Source: IDS-8 sp964607425 (GTDB taxonomy: Bacteria > Pseudomonadota > Gammaproteobacteria > Steroidobacterales > Woeseiaceae). Taken from it: 64,000 nt of DNA. The notes beneath the pieces are model-generated. The model was not told the DNA's origin, did no database searches, and was given only the letters and a program-made list of their open reading frames with translations. The stretch spans positions 1 through 64,000 of the forward strand of contig CAZSKQ010000009.1 of the NCBI GenBank assembly GCA_964607425.1, read 5' to 3'. Positions 1-8,672 of this stretch are shown here, in pieces (positions within the stretch are counted from its first letter, which is position 1; each line of letters begins with the position of its first letter). A program made the translations under genes and the position numbers.

Positions 1-1041
1 GCCCGCTATAAACCTTATTACTACAAGCCGGTACCGGGAAAGACCTACTTCTGGTGCGCCTGCGGCCGCAGCTCGAGCCAGCCGTTCTGCGATGGCTCGC
101 ACAAGGGCACTGCATTCAAACCGGTGCGCTACGTTGCAACGGAAGCCGACCGGGAGGTCCTGTTCTGCGGCTGCAAGCACACGAGCACCCGCCCGTTTTG
201 CGATGGCGCGCATAACAACCTCCGGGATACCTACGATGAGGACGATCCGGACAGCGCCGCCAATCGCTGCGTCACGACCGTCCTGCACGAGCGCGACGGC
301 CGTGCCGAGCTCAACGGTGCCTGTTTCGTCGGCCGCGTCGAGGGCATTCCGTCCAACGTCCGCGGTAATGTCACGTGGCGGTCGCTGGTCGGCGCCGCCA
401 CGGGCGCGCGCTACCAGTCTTTCTTTCATCTGCAGGTTGGCGTCGGCCAGTCACCGGTGGTGGCTTTCGGCGAGGTAGACGTCGTCCTGCTGGCCACGGC
501 CGGCAACGGTGAGATAGAGATTTCCGGCCGGCGCTTTCCGCTGGCGCCTGAATCGGGCATTTACGTGCGCCCGGGCGAAGCGTTTCGCATACACAATCCG
601 GACAGCGTCCCGATTGCCCTGTTCCTGGCGGTGTGCCCGCAGGCGGCGGCGCCGAGCTTTACCGAGGCGATGCCGGGCAACTTCGATGCGAGCGAACCCA
701 AACGCGTCGTCGTTTTCGACCGGTCGAAACGGCAGCGGATGGGGGATCGCGCGTTTCAGCTCCTGGTCGACAAGGACATAGGCTCGCGCGCGGTCACGCA
801 GTTCATCGGCGTCATCCCGTGCTCGAAAGCGGCGCCGCATCGGCATCTCTACGAGGAGACGATCATTCTCCTGCGCGGCAAGGGACGGATGTGGACCGAG
901 GACCTGAAGGCTGATGTCAATGCCGGCGACTTCATCTTCCTGCCCGCGAGGCAGCTGCATTCACTGGAATGCACGGATCCGGACGGCATGCTGGTGGTCG
1001 GTGTGATCTACCCCGGCGGCAACCCGAATATCAATTACTGA
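1..1041 (+). CDS. Twin CDGSH iron-sulfur / double cupin protein, 5' partial
   Basis: The reading frame is open from base 1, so the true start lies before the window. Two CDGSH-type [2Fe-2S] motifs are visible. The first is CxC-x8-CDGSH (Cys19, Cys21, Cys30, His34 of the visible part); the second has Cys56, Cys58, Cys67 and His71. Two cupin-like beta-barrel halves follow. The second carries a metal-binding pattern HRH...E...H (PHRHLYEE, then QLHSLE), while the first looks degenerate. CDGSH proteins bind a redox-active 2Fe-2S cluster and cupins often host mononuclear metal enzymes, so an oxygenase or sensor role is possible, but the substrate is unknown. It converges on fbiC across an assembly gap, so membership of the F420 cluster is unproven. 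Confidence 0.8.
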   Translation, partial: ARYKPYYYKPVPGKTYFWCACGRSSSQPFCDGSHKGTAFKPVRYVATEADREVLFCGCKHTSTRPFCDGAHNNLRDTYDEDDPDSAANRCVTTVLHERDGRAELNGACFVGRVEGIPSNVRGNVTWRSLVGAATGARYQSFFHLQVGVGQSPVVAFGEVDVVLLATAGNGEIEISGRRFPLAPESGIYVRPGEAFRIHNPDSVPIALFLAVCPQAAAPSFTEAMPGNFDASEPKRVVVFDRSKRQRMGDRAFQLLVDKDIGSRAVTQFIGVIPCSKAAPHRHLYEETIILLRGKGRMWTEDLKADVNAGDFIFLPARQLHSLECTDPDGMLVVGVIYPGGNPNINY

Positions 1042-1067
1042 TCCCGCCGATGCGCGCGGTCTCGCCC

Positions 1068-1167
1068 NNNNNNNNNNNNNNNNNNNNNNNNNNNNNNNNN
1101 NNNNNNNNNNNNNNNNNNNNNNNNNNNNNNNNNNNNNNNNNNNNNNNNNNNNNNNNNNNNNNNNNNN
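1068..1167. other. Assembly gap (100 N)
   Basis: A run of exactly 100 N, the usual scaffolder placeholder. The bases on the two sides share no overlap, so sequence is probably missing. It removes the C-terminal end of fbiC and hides the convergent 3' junction with the CDGSH-cupin gene. Confidence 0.98.
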
Positions 1168-3386
1168 CCGTGACTGGCTCCCGCGGCGCGGGAGATCGAC
1201 TCGTTCATGAGGGTGCCGCCGAGGTCATTGGCGCCGGCATCGAGGCAGGCCTTCGCGCCGGCCCGGCCCAGCTTCGCCCAGGACACCTGGATATTCGGGA
1301 CCAGCGGGTGCAGCACCAGGCGGGCCACGGCGTGCATCAGCAGCGTCTCGCGATACGTCGGTCCGGGACGCGACTGGCCGCGGCGGTGCATCGGCGCCTC
1401 CATGTGCACGTACGGCAGCGGCACGAACTCCGTGATGCCGCCCGTGCGCTCCTGCAGGTCCCGCAGGGCGAGCAGGTGCCGCGCCCAGTGGCCGATGCGC
1501 TCCACGTGGCCGAACATGATCGTCGACGTCGTGGAAAGCCCGATTTCGTGGGCGGTGGCGATTGTTGACAGCCAGGCGGCGGTGTCGACCTTGTCCGGAC
1601 AGATAATGCGGCGGACCTCGTCGTCCAGGATCTCCGCGGCCGTTCCCGGGAGCGTGGCAAGGCCGGCCTCCCGGAGCTCGCCGAGGAAAACGCCGACAGG
1701 CAGCCCGAGCGTGGTCGCCCCGTGCGTTACTTCAAGCGGCGAAAACGCATGGATGTGGATACCGGGAGCTGCGGCCTTCGCAGCACGGCAGATGTCGAGA
1801 TAGGTCTGGCCCGTGAAGCGCGGATGGATGCCGCCCTGCAGGCAGACCTCGGTCGCCCCGCGGTCCCAGGCTTCCGCGGTACGGCGGGCTATTTCGTCCA
1901 GGTCGACGACATAAGGGGCCCCGCGCAGGTTATCGCTCGTCTTGCCCTTGGAAAAGGCGCAGAACGTGCAGTGATAGAGGCAGACGTTGGTGTAGTTGAT
2001 ATTCCGGGTGACGACGTAGGTGACGGTGTCGCCGACCTGGACACGGCGCAGTTCGTCGGCGGCCTCGCAGACAGCCTCGAAGTCGGCGTTGCGGGCCCGG
2101 AAGAGCGCTACCACGTCGTCTTCCGCCAACCGCCTGCCGTCGCGTGCCCGGTCCAGGATACGCCGGAGACCGTCGTCGGCCGGCGCGCCCCGCGGCGCGG
2201 CCGCTCGGGAGAACCGTTCCGGCGGCGTTATCGCCGCGCCCGCGGCCCACGCCTGCTCCCGATCGTCGTCACGCGCGTAACCGTCGCTGTCGGCATGCCG
2301 GAGCACGTGCCCGACCAGCTTTGGATCGATCCAGTGCTCCCGGGCCTCGATGTACCGGCGATAGACGGTCAGTCTCGGTACCAGGTTCTTGCCGGCCTTT
2401 GCGGTGATGCTCGAAAGCCGTTGCAGGCTGGGCCACGGCGACTCGGGGTTGACGTGATCCACCGTAACCGGCGAGACGCCGCCCCAGTCGTTGATGCCGG
2501 CATCGATGAGCTGCTCCGGGTGCGCGCTGTTCAGGTTCGGCGGCGCCTGGATGCTCATGTCCGGACCGAACACCTGTCGGGCCATGGCGATCGTCCACAG
2601 CAGCTCCTCGCGTGCCGGCGCGGGAGCAAGCGCCATTTTCGTGCCCGGCTTGGGCACGAAGTTCTGCACGATGATCTCCTGGATATGCCCGTATTCGCGG
2701 TGCAGGTCCCGCAGCGCGAGCAGGCTGTCGAGACGCTCCGCCCGCGTTTCGCCGATCCCGATGAGGATGCCGCTGGTGAACGGCACCCGCGCCCGCCCGG
2801 CGGCGCGGATCGTCTCCAGGCGCACCTCGGGATTCTTGTCCGGTGACCCGAAGTGAGGTCCGCCGCGTTCGCACAGGCGCCGTGAGACGCTTTCCAGCAT
2901 GATGCCCATCGACGGCGCCAGTGGGCGCAGCCGCTCGAAATCGGCCGCTGTCATGTTGCCTGCGTTCAGGTGAGGGAGCAGCCCGGTCTCACGGAGCACG
3001 AGCCCGGCCATTTCGGCGAGGTAATCCAGCGTAGTCGCATGCCCGAGCTCCGCCAGGGCCTCGCGTGCGATCCGATAACGCTGCTCCGGTTTATCGCCGA
3101 GCGTAAACAGCGCCTCGCGGCAACCCGCCGCCCGTCCCGCGCGTGCAATCTCCAGTACCTTTGCGCGCGGAAGGTACGGTTCCGGCACACGCCGCGGCGT
3201 TTTCGCATAGGTGCAGTAGTGGCAGACATCGCGGCAGAGCTCGGTGAGCGGTATGAACACCTTCGGCGAGTAAGTGACGATACTGCCCGAGCCGCGATCC
3301 CGCAGCGCGGCCGAGGAGCGCATCAGGCGCTCGAGCGGCCACTGCGAGCCGATGTCCAGCAGGTATTCCCGGGAGGGGGCGTTCAT
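1168..3386 (-). CDS. fbiC: FO synthase, fused CofG-CofH (FbiC), 3' truncated by gap
   Basis: This enzyme makes the deazaflavin chromophore FO of coenzyme F420 from tyrosine and a ribityl-diaminouracil, using two radical-SAM domains. The N-terminal half is CofG-like with CRDVCHYC (CxxxCxxC); the C-terminal half is CofH-like with CLYHCTFC (CxxxCxxC). The start is the ATG at 3386, giving MNAPSREYLL. It overlaps the stop of cofC in an ATGA, so the two are translationally coupled. The last readable residues are a typical CofH end (DLGGTLMNESISRAAGASH); roughly the final 25-35 residues fall in the N gap. A fused gene is the usual bacterial (actinobacterial and proteobacterial) form, whereas archaea generally keep cofG and cofH separate. 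Confidence 0.96.
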
Positions 3387-4060
3387 GACGCCAGGCTGGC
3401 GGCCGGAGTCTCTGTGAACCTGGCGGCGATGCCGGAGCGGTTGAGATAGTCCAGCGCCGCGCCCCCGGTGCCGTGCGTGCAAAACCACGCAAGGTCGGCC
3501 GGTTCGTCAACATCCCGCCGGAAGCCCGCGATGTCCACGATGCGTACCGGCCAGCCGGAGGCGCGCGCGGTGGCGGCATGGCGCGCGGCGCTTCCGCTGC
3601 CGAAGTCGAACGTCGCCGCCGCGGCCGGTGCGGCGAGCAAGCCGTTCGTGCCGTTGTCGCGCGCTGCCCGGCAGATGGTGAGCCCTGCGAACGGCCGCGC
3701 CAGCAGCGCCCCGATGTCGCCGGGCGTCAGCAGCGGCAGGTCGGCGGCAACGTAGAACAGGGTCGCGCCGCGCGCGACCGCCGTTGCCTGCACCGCGCGC
3801 GTGACATTGGCGGAGACATCCAGGGACGGATCGTCCTCGATATATTCGCACCCGTGCGCCGCGGCGAGCTCGGCGTGCGCGGGCTCCTGGCCGGCGATCA
3901 CGATGTGGCCGACGAGAGGCTCGGCCGCGAGTGTTCGCAGTGCGTCCTCTGCCATGAGCCGCGAGAGACGCAGGCGCTCGGCGGCGGACAATACCGGGCA
4001 AAGCCGCGACTTGGCCCGGCCGAACGCCTTCAGCGGCAGGATGGTGCAGATATCACTCAT
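3383..4060 (-). CDS. cofC: Phospholactate/phosphoenolpyruvate guanylyltransferase (CofC/FbiD)
   Basis: It activates a phosphorylated three-carbon acid (2-phospholactate, PEP or 3-phosphoglycerate, depending on lineage) with GTP, making the GDP-linked intermediate that CofD joins to FO. The 225-aa protein shows the nucleotidyltransferase start ILPLKAFGRAKSRL, a central VAADLPLL metal-site motif and DNGTNGLL near residue 140, all typical of CofC. The start is the ATG giving MSDICTILPL; a slightly longer ORF starting at 4081 is possible but adds a poor seven-residue leader. The gene is upstream of and overlaps fbiC by ATGA. Which acid it uses cannot be decided by eye. Confidence 0.93.
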   Translation of the reverse strand: MSDICTILPLKAFGRAKSRLCPVLSAAERLRLSRLMAEDALRTLAAEPLVGHIVIAGQEPAHAELAAAHGCEYIEDDPSLDVSANVTRAVQATAVARGATLFYVAADLPLLTPGDIGALLARPFAGLTICRAARDNGTNGLLAAPAAAATFDFGSGSAARHAATARASGWPVRIVDIAGFRRDVDEPADLAWFCTHGTGGAALDYLNRSGIAARFTETPAASLAS

Positions 4061-4177
4061 GTGTGCGGCCCGCATGTACAACGGGCAGTCTGTCGGCAGC
4101 GGCGGCGCCGCGCCAGTCAGAACGGGTAAAACGATTATCGAATCGGGTTGCCGGCCAGCGGCCGGCCCCCGGATACC

Positions 4178-6595
4178 TTACCGTGACTCCACCCGAACGG
4201 CCGTGTCCCTGTTCGGCGCCTGCAGGCGCGCGAACACCCTGGGGGGCGAGTGGTGCGAGTCGGTCACGATGATGCCCTCGCTGAAGAGCGCATCTTGCAG
4301 TGCCGCCGATACCGTATGCAGCGGCGCGGCTCCGCCTTCGCCCATGCCCTTCGCGCCGTTGTAACTGAAGGGCGACGGGGTTTCGACGTTGCCGTAAGCA
4401 ATGTCGGGCATGTTCATCGACGTGATGGGGCAATAGTCGCTGAACGTCGACGTCAGCAGGTTGCCGGACTCGTCGTAATCGAAGGATTCCATCAATGCCG
4501 CTCCGAGCCCGTGGACGGTGGCGCCAAACACCTGGCCTTCGACGATCTGCGGATTGATGACGTTCCCGCAATCATCGACCGCGGCGTAGGCGAGGATCCT
4601 GGGATTGCAGGTGTCCCTGTCAACCTCGATCACCGCGATGTGCAACTGTGCGGCGTAAGTGAGCGTCAGGTTGCCGAACTTCTTCTCGGTATCCGGAACC
4701 TTGAAAGGCGGCCGGTAAACGTGACGGACGTTTAGCGTAACGTCGGCGAGGCTGTCGTCGAGCACGGCGTTGTTGTTGTTGGCGAGGTTACTGAGAGACC
4801 AGTAGTTGATCTTCTTGTCGGTGCCCTTGACACGCAGCTCGGGCCCTTCGTCGCCCAAGCCGAACTCGATGTCCTCGTCGCTTGCTTCCAGCATGTAAGA
4901 GGCGAGCTGGAGCATCTGTTTCTTGAGTTTCTGGCAGGCACCGTGCACGGCGGAAAGGCCGGTCACGGCGAACTGGCTCGCGTACGTGCCGGAATGGCCG
5001 GAAAACGTATTCCAGTTGGTATCGAACCCGGGGCGGACCTGGATCATCGACGGATCGATGTTCAGCTCGTCGGCGACCACTTGCGACGTGGCTGTTTCGT
5101 GGCCTTGCCCCGAAGGCCCCGTGCCGAGTGTGACGATCACGGAGCCGTCGAAGTCGAGTCGGATCGAACACACTTCCGCATTGCCGGAGAAGGGCAGGAA
5201 CGGGTTCATGATCTGGGCCTGGCCGAAGTTGTTGGTGCCGGAATCCAGCGTCGTACCGATGCCGATGCCGACCAGGCGCCCCTCCTTTTTCGCCTCTTCC
5301 TTCTTGCGCTGCCACTCGTCCCAGCCAATCAGTTCCTTGGCCTTGGCGAGCATGGCGGGATAGTCGCCGGAATCGTACACGCAGCCGTTGGGTGTCTCGT
5401 ACGGGAATTCCCGCACGTAGTTCCTGAGCCGCATTTCGTCCGCCGGAATGCCGAGCTCGTGCGCGCAAATGTCGATTACGCGCTCCATGAACCACAGGTG
5501 CTGCATGCGGGAATAGCCCCGGTTGGGCACTACGGGACACTTGTTCGTGAACACCTGGGTGAAATCGATGTGGAAGTTTCGGGTGCGGTAAGTGGCGGGT
5601 AGCACCTGCGCCCAGATGATCGTACCGAGCGGTTCGTAGCGCGTATAGGCGCCACAGTCGTCAATATGCCGCGAACGCACCGCGGTGATGACCCCATCCT
5701 TGTCCAGTGCGACCTCGGTATCGAGAAAGGTACGTTCGTTGCCATGCCCCGAGCCGAGCAGGCCCTCGGAGCGGCTTTCAGACCATTTGACCTTGCGCCC
5801 GCCGCATTTTTTCGAAGCGAGTGCGGCAATCGCCATGTAGACGAAATTCCAGATCTTGTTTCCGAAGCTGCCGCCGATATCGTGCGTGCGTATCCTGAGC
5901 TTCTCCATCGGTACCTGGAGGCACGGAGCGAGCAGCTGCACGGAAAAGCCCGCAAAGGAGTTATTGCAGAGGAAATCGATATCGCCCTGGCGCGTCCATT
6001 CCGCGACGCAGGCGTTGGTCTCCAGGGGCGTGCTGGCAAAGCGATGGAAATGGAGCCGGTCGATCTTCACGACATGGGCGGCATCCGCGAATGCCTGGTC
6101 GACATCGCCAAAATCGAACTCGCCGTGCCAGGCGCGATTGGTGCCCGCTGCCTCGTGCAATACGATCTCGTCCTTCAATGCTTCTTCCGGGTCAACGACG
6201 GCATCGAGCATTTCATAGTCGATTTCGATCAGGTTGCCGGCGTCCATCGCAATCGCCGCGGTCTCGGCGGCTACCGCCGCGACGGGTTCGCCCTGGAATA
6301 CGACCTTGTCGGCTGCCAGCGGCAAATCCACGACTTTGTCGCACGGGGGCGGCCCGAGCTGCATCAGCGGTGCGCACTGTTCCTTGATATCGGCACCGGT
6401 GAGGATGCCGGCGACGCCGGGCACGGCCTCCGCCGCGGAGGTGTCGATGCTGCGGATGCGCGCGTGGCCATACGGGGAACGCAGTATGTAGAGATGCAGC
6501 ATCCCTTCGATGGTCTCGTCGTCGGCGAACAGGCCCTGGCCGCGAATAAGACGGTCGTCTTCCTTTCTGCGAAGCGATTTTCCAACCCAACCCAT
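4178..6595 (-). CDS. Molybdenum hydroxylase large subunit (xanthine dehydrogenase/CoxL family)
   Basis: Molybdopterin-cytosine-dinucleotide-type catalytic subunit, 805 aa, the usual size. It has the N-terminal a/b hammerhead domain (about residues 15-130), MoCo-binding segments (GGSFGNK, GPSGQGHET) and the C-terminal catalytic glutamate motif GMGEGGAAPL. The active-site loop reads VVPNRGYSRMQ, not the AYRCSFR of form I CO dehydrogenase, so a CO oxidase call is not supported. Hydroxylation of an N-heterocycle or oxidation of an aldehyde is more likely. The RBS AGGAAG lies about 7 nt before the ATG. It is the last gene of the operon M-S-G-L. Its place between fbiC and an NCS1 permease gene suggests action on the imported compound. 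Confidence 0.92.
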   Translation of the reverse strand: MGWVGKSLRRKEDDRLIRGQGLFADDETIEGMLHLYILRSPYGHARIRSIDTSAAEAVPGVAGILTGADIKEQCAPLMQLGPPPCDKVVDLPLAADKVVFQGEPVAAVAAETAAIAMDAGNLIEIDYEMLDAVVDPEEALKDEIVLHEAAGTNRAWHGEFDFGDVDQAFADAAHVVKIDRLHFHRFASTPLETNACVAEWTRQGDIDFLCNNSFAGFSVQLLAPCLQVPMEKLRIRTHDIGGSFGNKIWNFVYMAIAALASKKCGGRKVKWSESRSEGLLGSGHGNERTFLDTEVALDKDGVITAVRSRHIDDCGAYTRYEPLGTIIWAQVLPATYRTRNFHIDFTQVFTNKCPVVPNRGYSRMQHLWFMERVIDICAHELGIPADEMRLRNYVREFPYETPNGCVYDSGDYPAMLAKAKELIGWDEWQRKKEEAKKEGRLVGIGIGTTLDSGTNNFGQAQIMNPFLPFSGNAEVCSIRLDFDGSVIVTLGTGPSGQGHETATSQVVADELNIDPSMIQVRPGFDTNWNTFSGHSGTYASQFAVTGLSAVHGACQKLKKQMLQLASYMLEASDEDIEFGLGDEGPELRVKGTDKKINYWSLSNLANNNNAVLDDSLADVTLNVRHVYRPPFKVPDTEKKFGNLTLTYAAQLHIAVIEVDRDTCNPRILAYAAVDDCGNVINPQIVEGQVFGATVHGLGAALMESFDYDESGNLLTSTFSDYCPITSMNMPDIAYGNVETPSPFSYNGAKGMGEGGAAPLHTVSAALQDALFSEGIIVTDSHHSPPRVFARLQAPNRDTAVRVESR

Positions 6596-6612
6596 GATCG
6601 TCTTCCTGAGTA

Positions 6613-7104
6613 TTAGATGTTTGCCGTATCCGCCGATTGCGGGCTCGCGGGCGTTGCCGCGCCGCCGAGCGCGTTCTGGATGGCGTCCACCAGTTGCTGG
6701 ATCTGTTTACGGGCGACCGGTTCGATCAGCCCGCCCGCAAGCGAGGTGAGCTTGCCGAATATCGTCAGCTCACCTCGCCAGCGGACATCCGTCTGCCCCG
6801 GCGTCGGCTCGTCCAGGCCGAACGCTGCCGTGAGATTGAACGCCCCGCCCATGATCTTGCCGTCGCCGGCCCAGGTGGCGGATTCGGGTCGCTTCGATTC
6901 CGCCAATCGCAGGTTCACGATGGCTTTGCCCCTGATCTTGCCGACGCCCACTTTCACGGCGACATCGGCCGAGCCGTCCTCGCACAGCGTATGCGACAGG
7001 TAGGTGGGCAACAGTGGCGAGAACCGCTCCGCGTCCGAGAGCACGGCGTAAGCTTCCTCGCGCGGCGTCGCCACCGTAAACGTTCCTTCGAATGCGACCG
7101 CCAT
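6613..7104 (-). CDS. CoxG-like SRPBCC protein
   Basis: 163-aa START/SRPBCC-fold protein of the CoxG family. It opens MAVAFEGTFTVATPREEAYAVLSD and contains the family signature region KVGVGKIRGKA. CoxG proteins accompany molybdenum hydroxylases; in carboxydotrophs CoxG recruits the enzyme to the membrane and is thought to deliver electrons or quinone. The ATG follows the coxS-like stop directly (TGA then ATG), with AGGAGG inside the end of the upstream gene, so translation is coupled. The C-terminal tail is Ala/Pro/Ser-rich and may be a linker or membrane-association tail. Confidence 0.88.
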   Translation of the reverse strand: MAVAFEGTFTVATPREEAYAVLSDAERFSPLLPTYLSHTLCEDGSADVAVKVGVGKIRGKAIVNLRLAESKRPESATWAGDGKIMGGAFNLTAAFGLDEPTPGQTDVRWRGELTIFGKLTSLAGGLIEPVARKQIQQLVDAIQNALGGAATPASPQSADTANI

Positions 7105-7587
7105 TCAGGCTTCCTCCTGCATTTTCTTCGACGCCTCGCTGATGGCGGTGAAGATGTTTTTGTAGCCCGTGCACCGGCAGACGTTGCCCTGGATGCTCTT
7201 GCGGATGTCTTCCTCTGTCGGGCTCTTGTTCTGCTCCAGCAGGTACGTCGCCGACATCAACATGCCGGGCGTGCAGAAGCCGCACTGCAAGCCGTGGTGT
7301 TCCGAGAAAGCCTCCTGCAGCGGATGCAGCTTGCCGTCCTGCTCCAGGCCCTCAACCGTCCGAACCTCGCCGCCGTCCGCTTGCACGGCCAGCACGGTGC
7401 AGGACTTCACCGGCACACCGTTCAGCAGCACGGTGCAGGCGCCGCAATACGTCGTGTCGCAGCCGATGTGGGTTCCCGTAAGCTGCAGGTGCTCGCGGAT
7501 GAATTGCACCAGTAACAGGCGCGGCTCGACGTCACGGTCGAAGCTTTTGCCGTTTACCGTGACGGATATGCGGATGGGCTGGGTCAT
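7105..7587 (-). CDS. Molybdenum hydroxylase [2Fe-2S] small subunit (CoxS type)
   Basis: 160-aa iron-sulfur subunit passing electrons from the Mo centre to FAD. It has the plant-type ferredoxin motif CDTTYCGACTVLLNG...C and the second cluster motif CGFCTPGM...CRCTGY, the standard two-cluster arrangement. The start is the ATG giving MTQPIRISVTVNG; the longer frame from 7644 only adds low-quality sequence overlapping the FAD subunit. It begins 1 nt after the stop of the FAD subunit gene and ends immediately before the CoxG-like gene. Confidence 0.95.
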   Translation of the reverse strand: MTQPIRISVTVNGKSFDRDVEPRLLLVQFIREHLQLTGTHIGCDTTYCGACTVLLNGVPVKSCTVLAVQADGGEVRTVEGLEQDGKLHPLQEAFSEHHGLQCGFCTPGMLMSATYLLEQNKSPTEEDIRKSIQGNVCRCTGYKNIFTAISEASKKMQEEA

Positions 7588-7588
7588 T

Positions 7589-8482
7589 TCAGTAGTACTC
7601 GTGGCTGTTCTTGACGGTCTCGCCCCCGGCGCGCCGCACGGCAATGCCGATGGCCCTTTTCATCAACGCGGCAACCAGGTGGCGCTTGAAGTCCGGCGAT
7701 CCGCGCCGGTCGCCGTAAGGGTCAGTGGCGGCCACCGCGGCGGCTGCCGCTTTTTCGACCACATCCGGATTGGGCGCCTTACCGGCAAGCTCCTGTTCCG
7801 CGTCGCGCGCACGGATCGGTGTCAGTCCGACCGAGCCCAGCGCGACGCGCGCGCTGCCGATGCATCCGTTCTCGAGCGTCAACTGGACGCCGGCGGAGGC
7901 CGTGGGGTAGGAGGGCGCGCTGCGCTTGAACGCACAATAAGCGCCGCCGCTGCCCGCCGGCGGCTTCCTGAAGCGCACGCCCGTGATGATCTCGCCCGGC
8001 TTGAGTACCGTCTGGTAGAGATCCTCCACGAAACCGTTGATGTCGAGAGTCCGCTTGCCGGCCGGGCCCTCGCAGTCGAGTTCCGCATCGAGCGTGTGCA
8101 GCAGGGACGGCCAGTCGCAGCTCGGATCGCCGGAGGCGACGGAGCCGCCAATGGTGCCGCGGCTGCGGACCTGGTTGTCGGCGATGCCGTTGGCGCAATC
8201 GCCGACGATGGGGATCGCCGTCGCGAGTGGCGACTCGGCGATGCGCCGGTGCGTGGCGAGCGCGCCGATGGCAACGGTATCTCCCTGGTCGTCAATGCCG
8301 TCCAGTGCCGGTATACGCCCGATGTCGACGATGTCGGTGGGCTCGTCGAAACGCAGTTTCAGCAGCACGAGCAGCGACTGCCCCCCGGCAAGAACGCGGC
8401 CGCCGTCCCCGATATCGGATAACAGCTTGATGGCGTCCGGGATGGAGCCTGGCCGGTGGTAGTTGAACGCTGACGGATACAT
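7589..8482 (-). CDS. Molybdenum hydroxylase FAD-binding subunit (CoxM type)
   Basis: 297-aa FAD-binding subunit of the CoxM/XdhB family. It starts MYPSAFNYHRPGS, followed by the FAD loops LAGGQSLLVLLK and RGTIGGSVASGDPS, and has the C-terminal CO dehydrogenase flavoprotein domain. It would accept electrons from the two 2Fe-2S clusters. The ATG at 8482 has GGGGG about 5-6 nt upstream; a TTG at 8494 is a less likely start. This is the first gene of the minus-strand operon, divergent from the NCS1 permease gene over a 190-bp AT-rich region. Confidence 0.94.
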   Translation of the reverse strand: MYPSAFNYHRPGSIPDAIKLLSDIGDGGRVLAGGQSLLVLLKLRFDEPTDIVDIGRIPALDGIDDQGDTVAIGALATHRRIAESPLATAIPIVGDCANGIADNQVRSRGTIGGSVASGDPSCDWPSLLHTLDAELDCEGPAGKRTLDINGFVEDLYQTVLKPGEIITGVRFRKPPAGSGGAYCAFKRSAPSYPTASAGVQLTLENGCIGSARVALGSVGLTPIRARDAEQELAGKAPNPDVVEKAAAAAVAATDPYGDRRGSPDFKRHLVAALMKRAIGIAVRRAGGETVKNSHEYY

Positions 8483-8535
8483 GCGTGCCCCCAAAGCGTA
8501 AATTTCTACATAAAATAACCACGAACTATCAGCTT

Positions 8536-8563
8536 AAAATAGCACATGCATTCCCGCGTGCAA
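8536..8563 (-). promoter_or_regulatory. Possible promoter of the molybdenum hydroxylase operon with ATAGCACA overlap
   Basis: On the minus strand, TTGCAC (8558-8563) and TATTTT (8536-8541) are 16 bp apart and could serve as -35 and -10 elements for the operon starting at 8482. The octamer ATAGCACA (plus strand, 8539-8546) overlaps the -10. The same octamer overlaps a possible -10 in front of the marR gene near 26605. Match quality is modest, so this is a candidate only. Confidence 0.35.
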
Positions 8564-8672
8564 GCGCAAAAAATGGCTGCGCAAAGGGCGTGTCGATTAA
8601 TGATCCACGGGGCCCGTTTTGCCAATGCGGCTGCTCGATTAGACGAGCCCGGCAAGCCCTGCCGCGGCTAGG

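Noticed and set aside
4128..4166. Rho-independent terminator after the large hydroxylase subunit
   Set aside because: There is a GC-rich hairpin (GCCGGCC-AGC-GGCCGGC, 4150-4166) and a weak one with only four T, but neither has a proper U tract directly after a stable stem.
4178..8482. Aerobic carbon monoxide dehydrogenase (coxMSL)
   Set aside because: Gene order and CoxG fit, but the large-subunit active-site loop is not the CO-dehydrogenase AYRCSFR; context favours an organic substrate.
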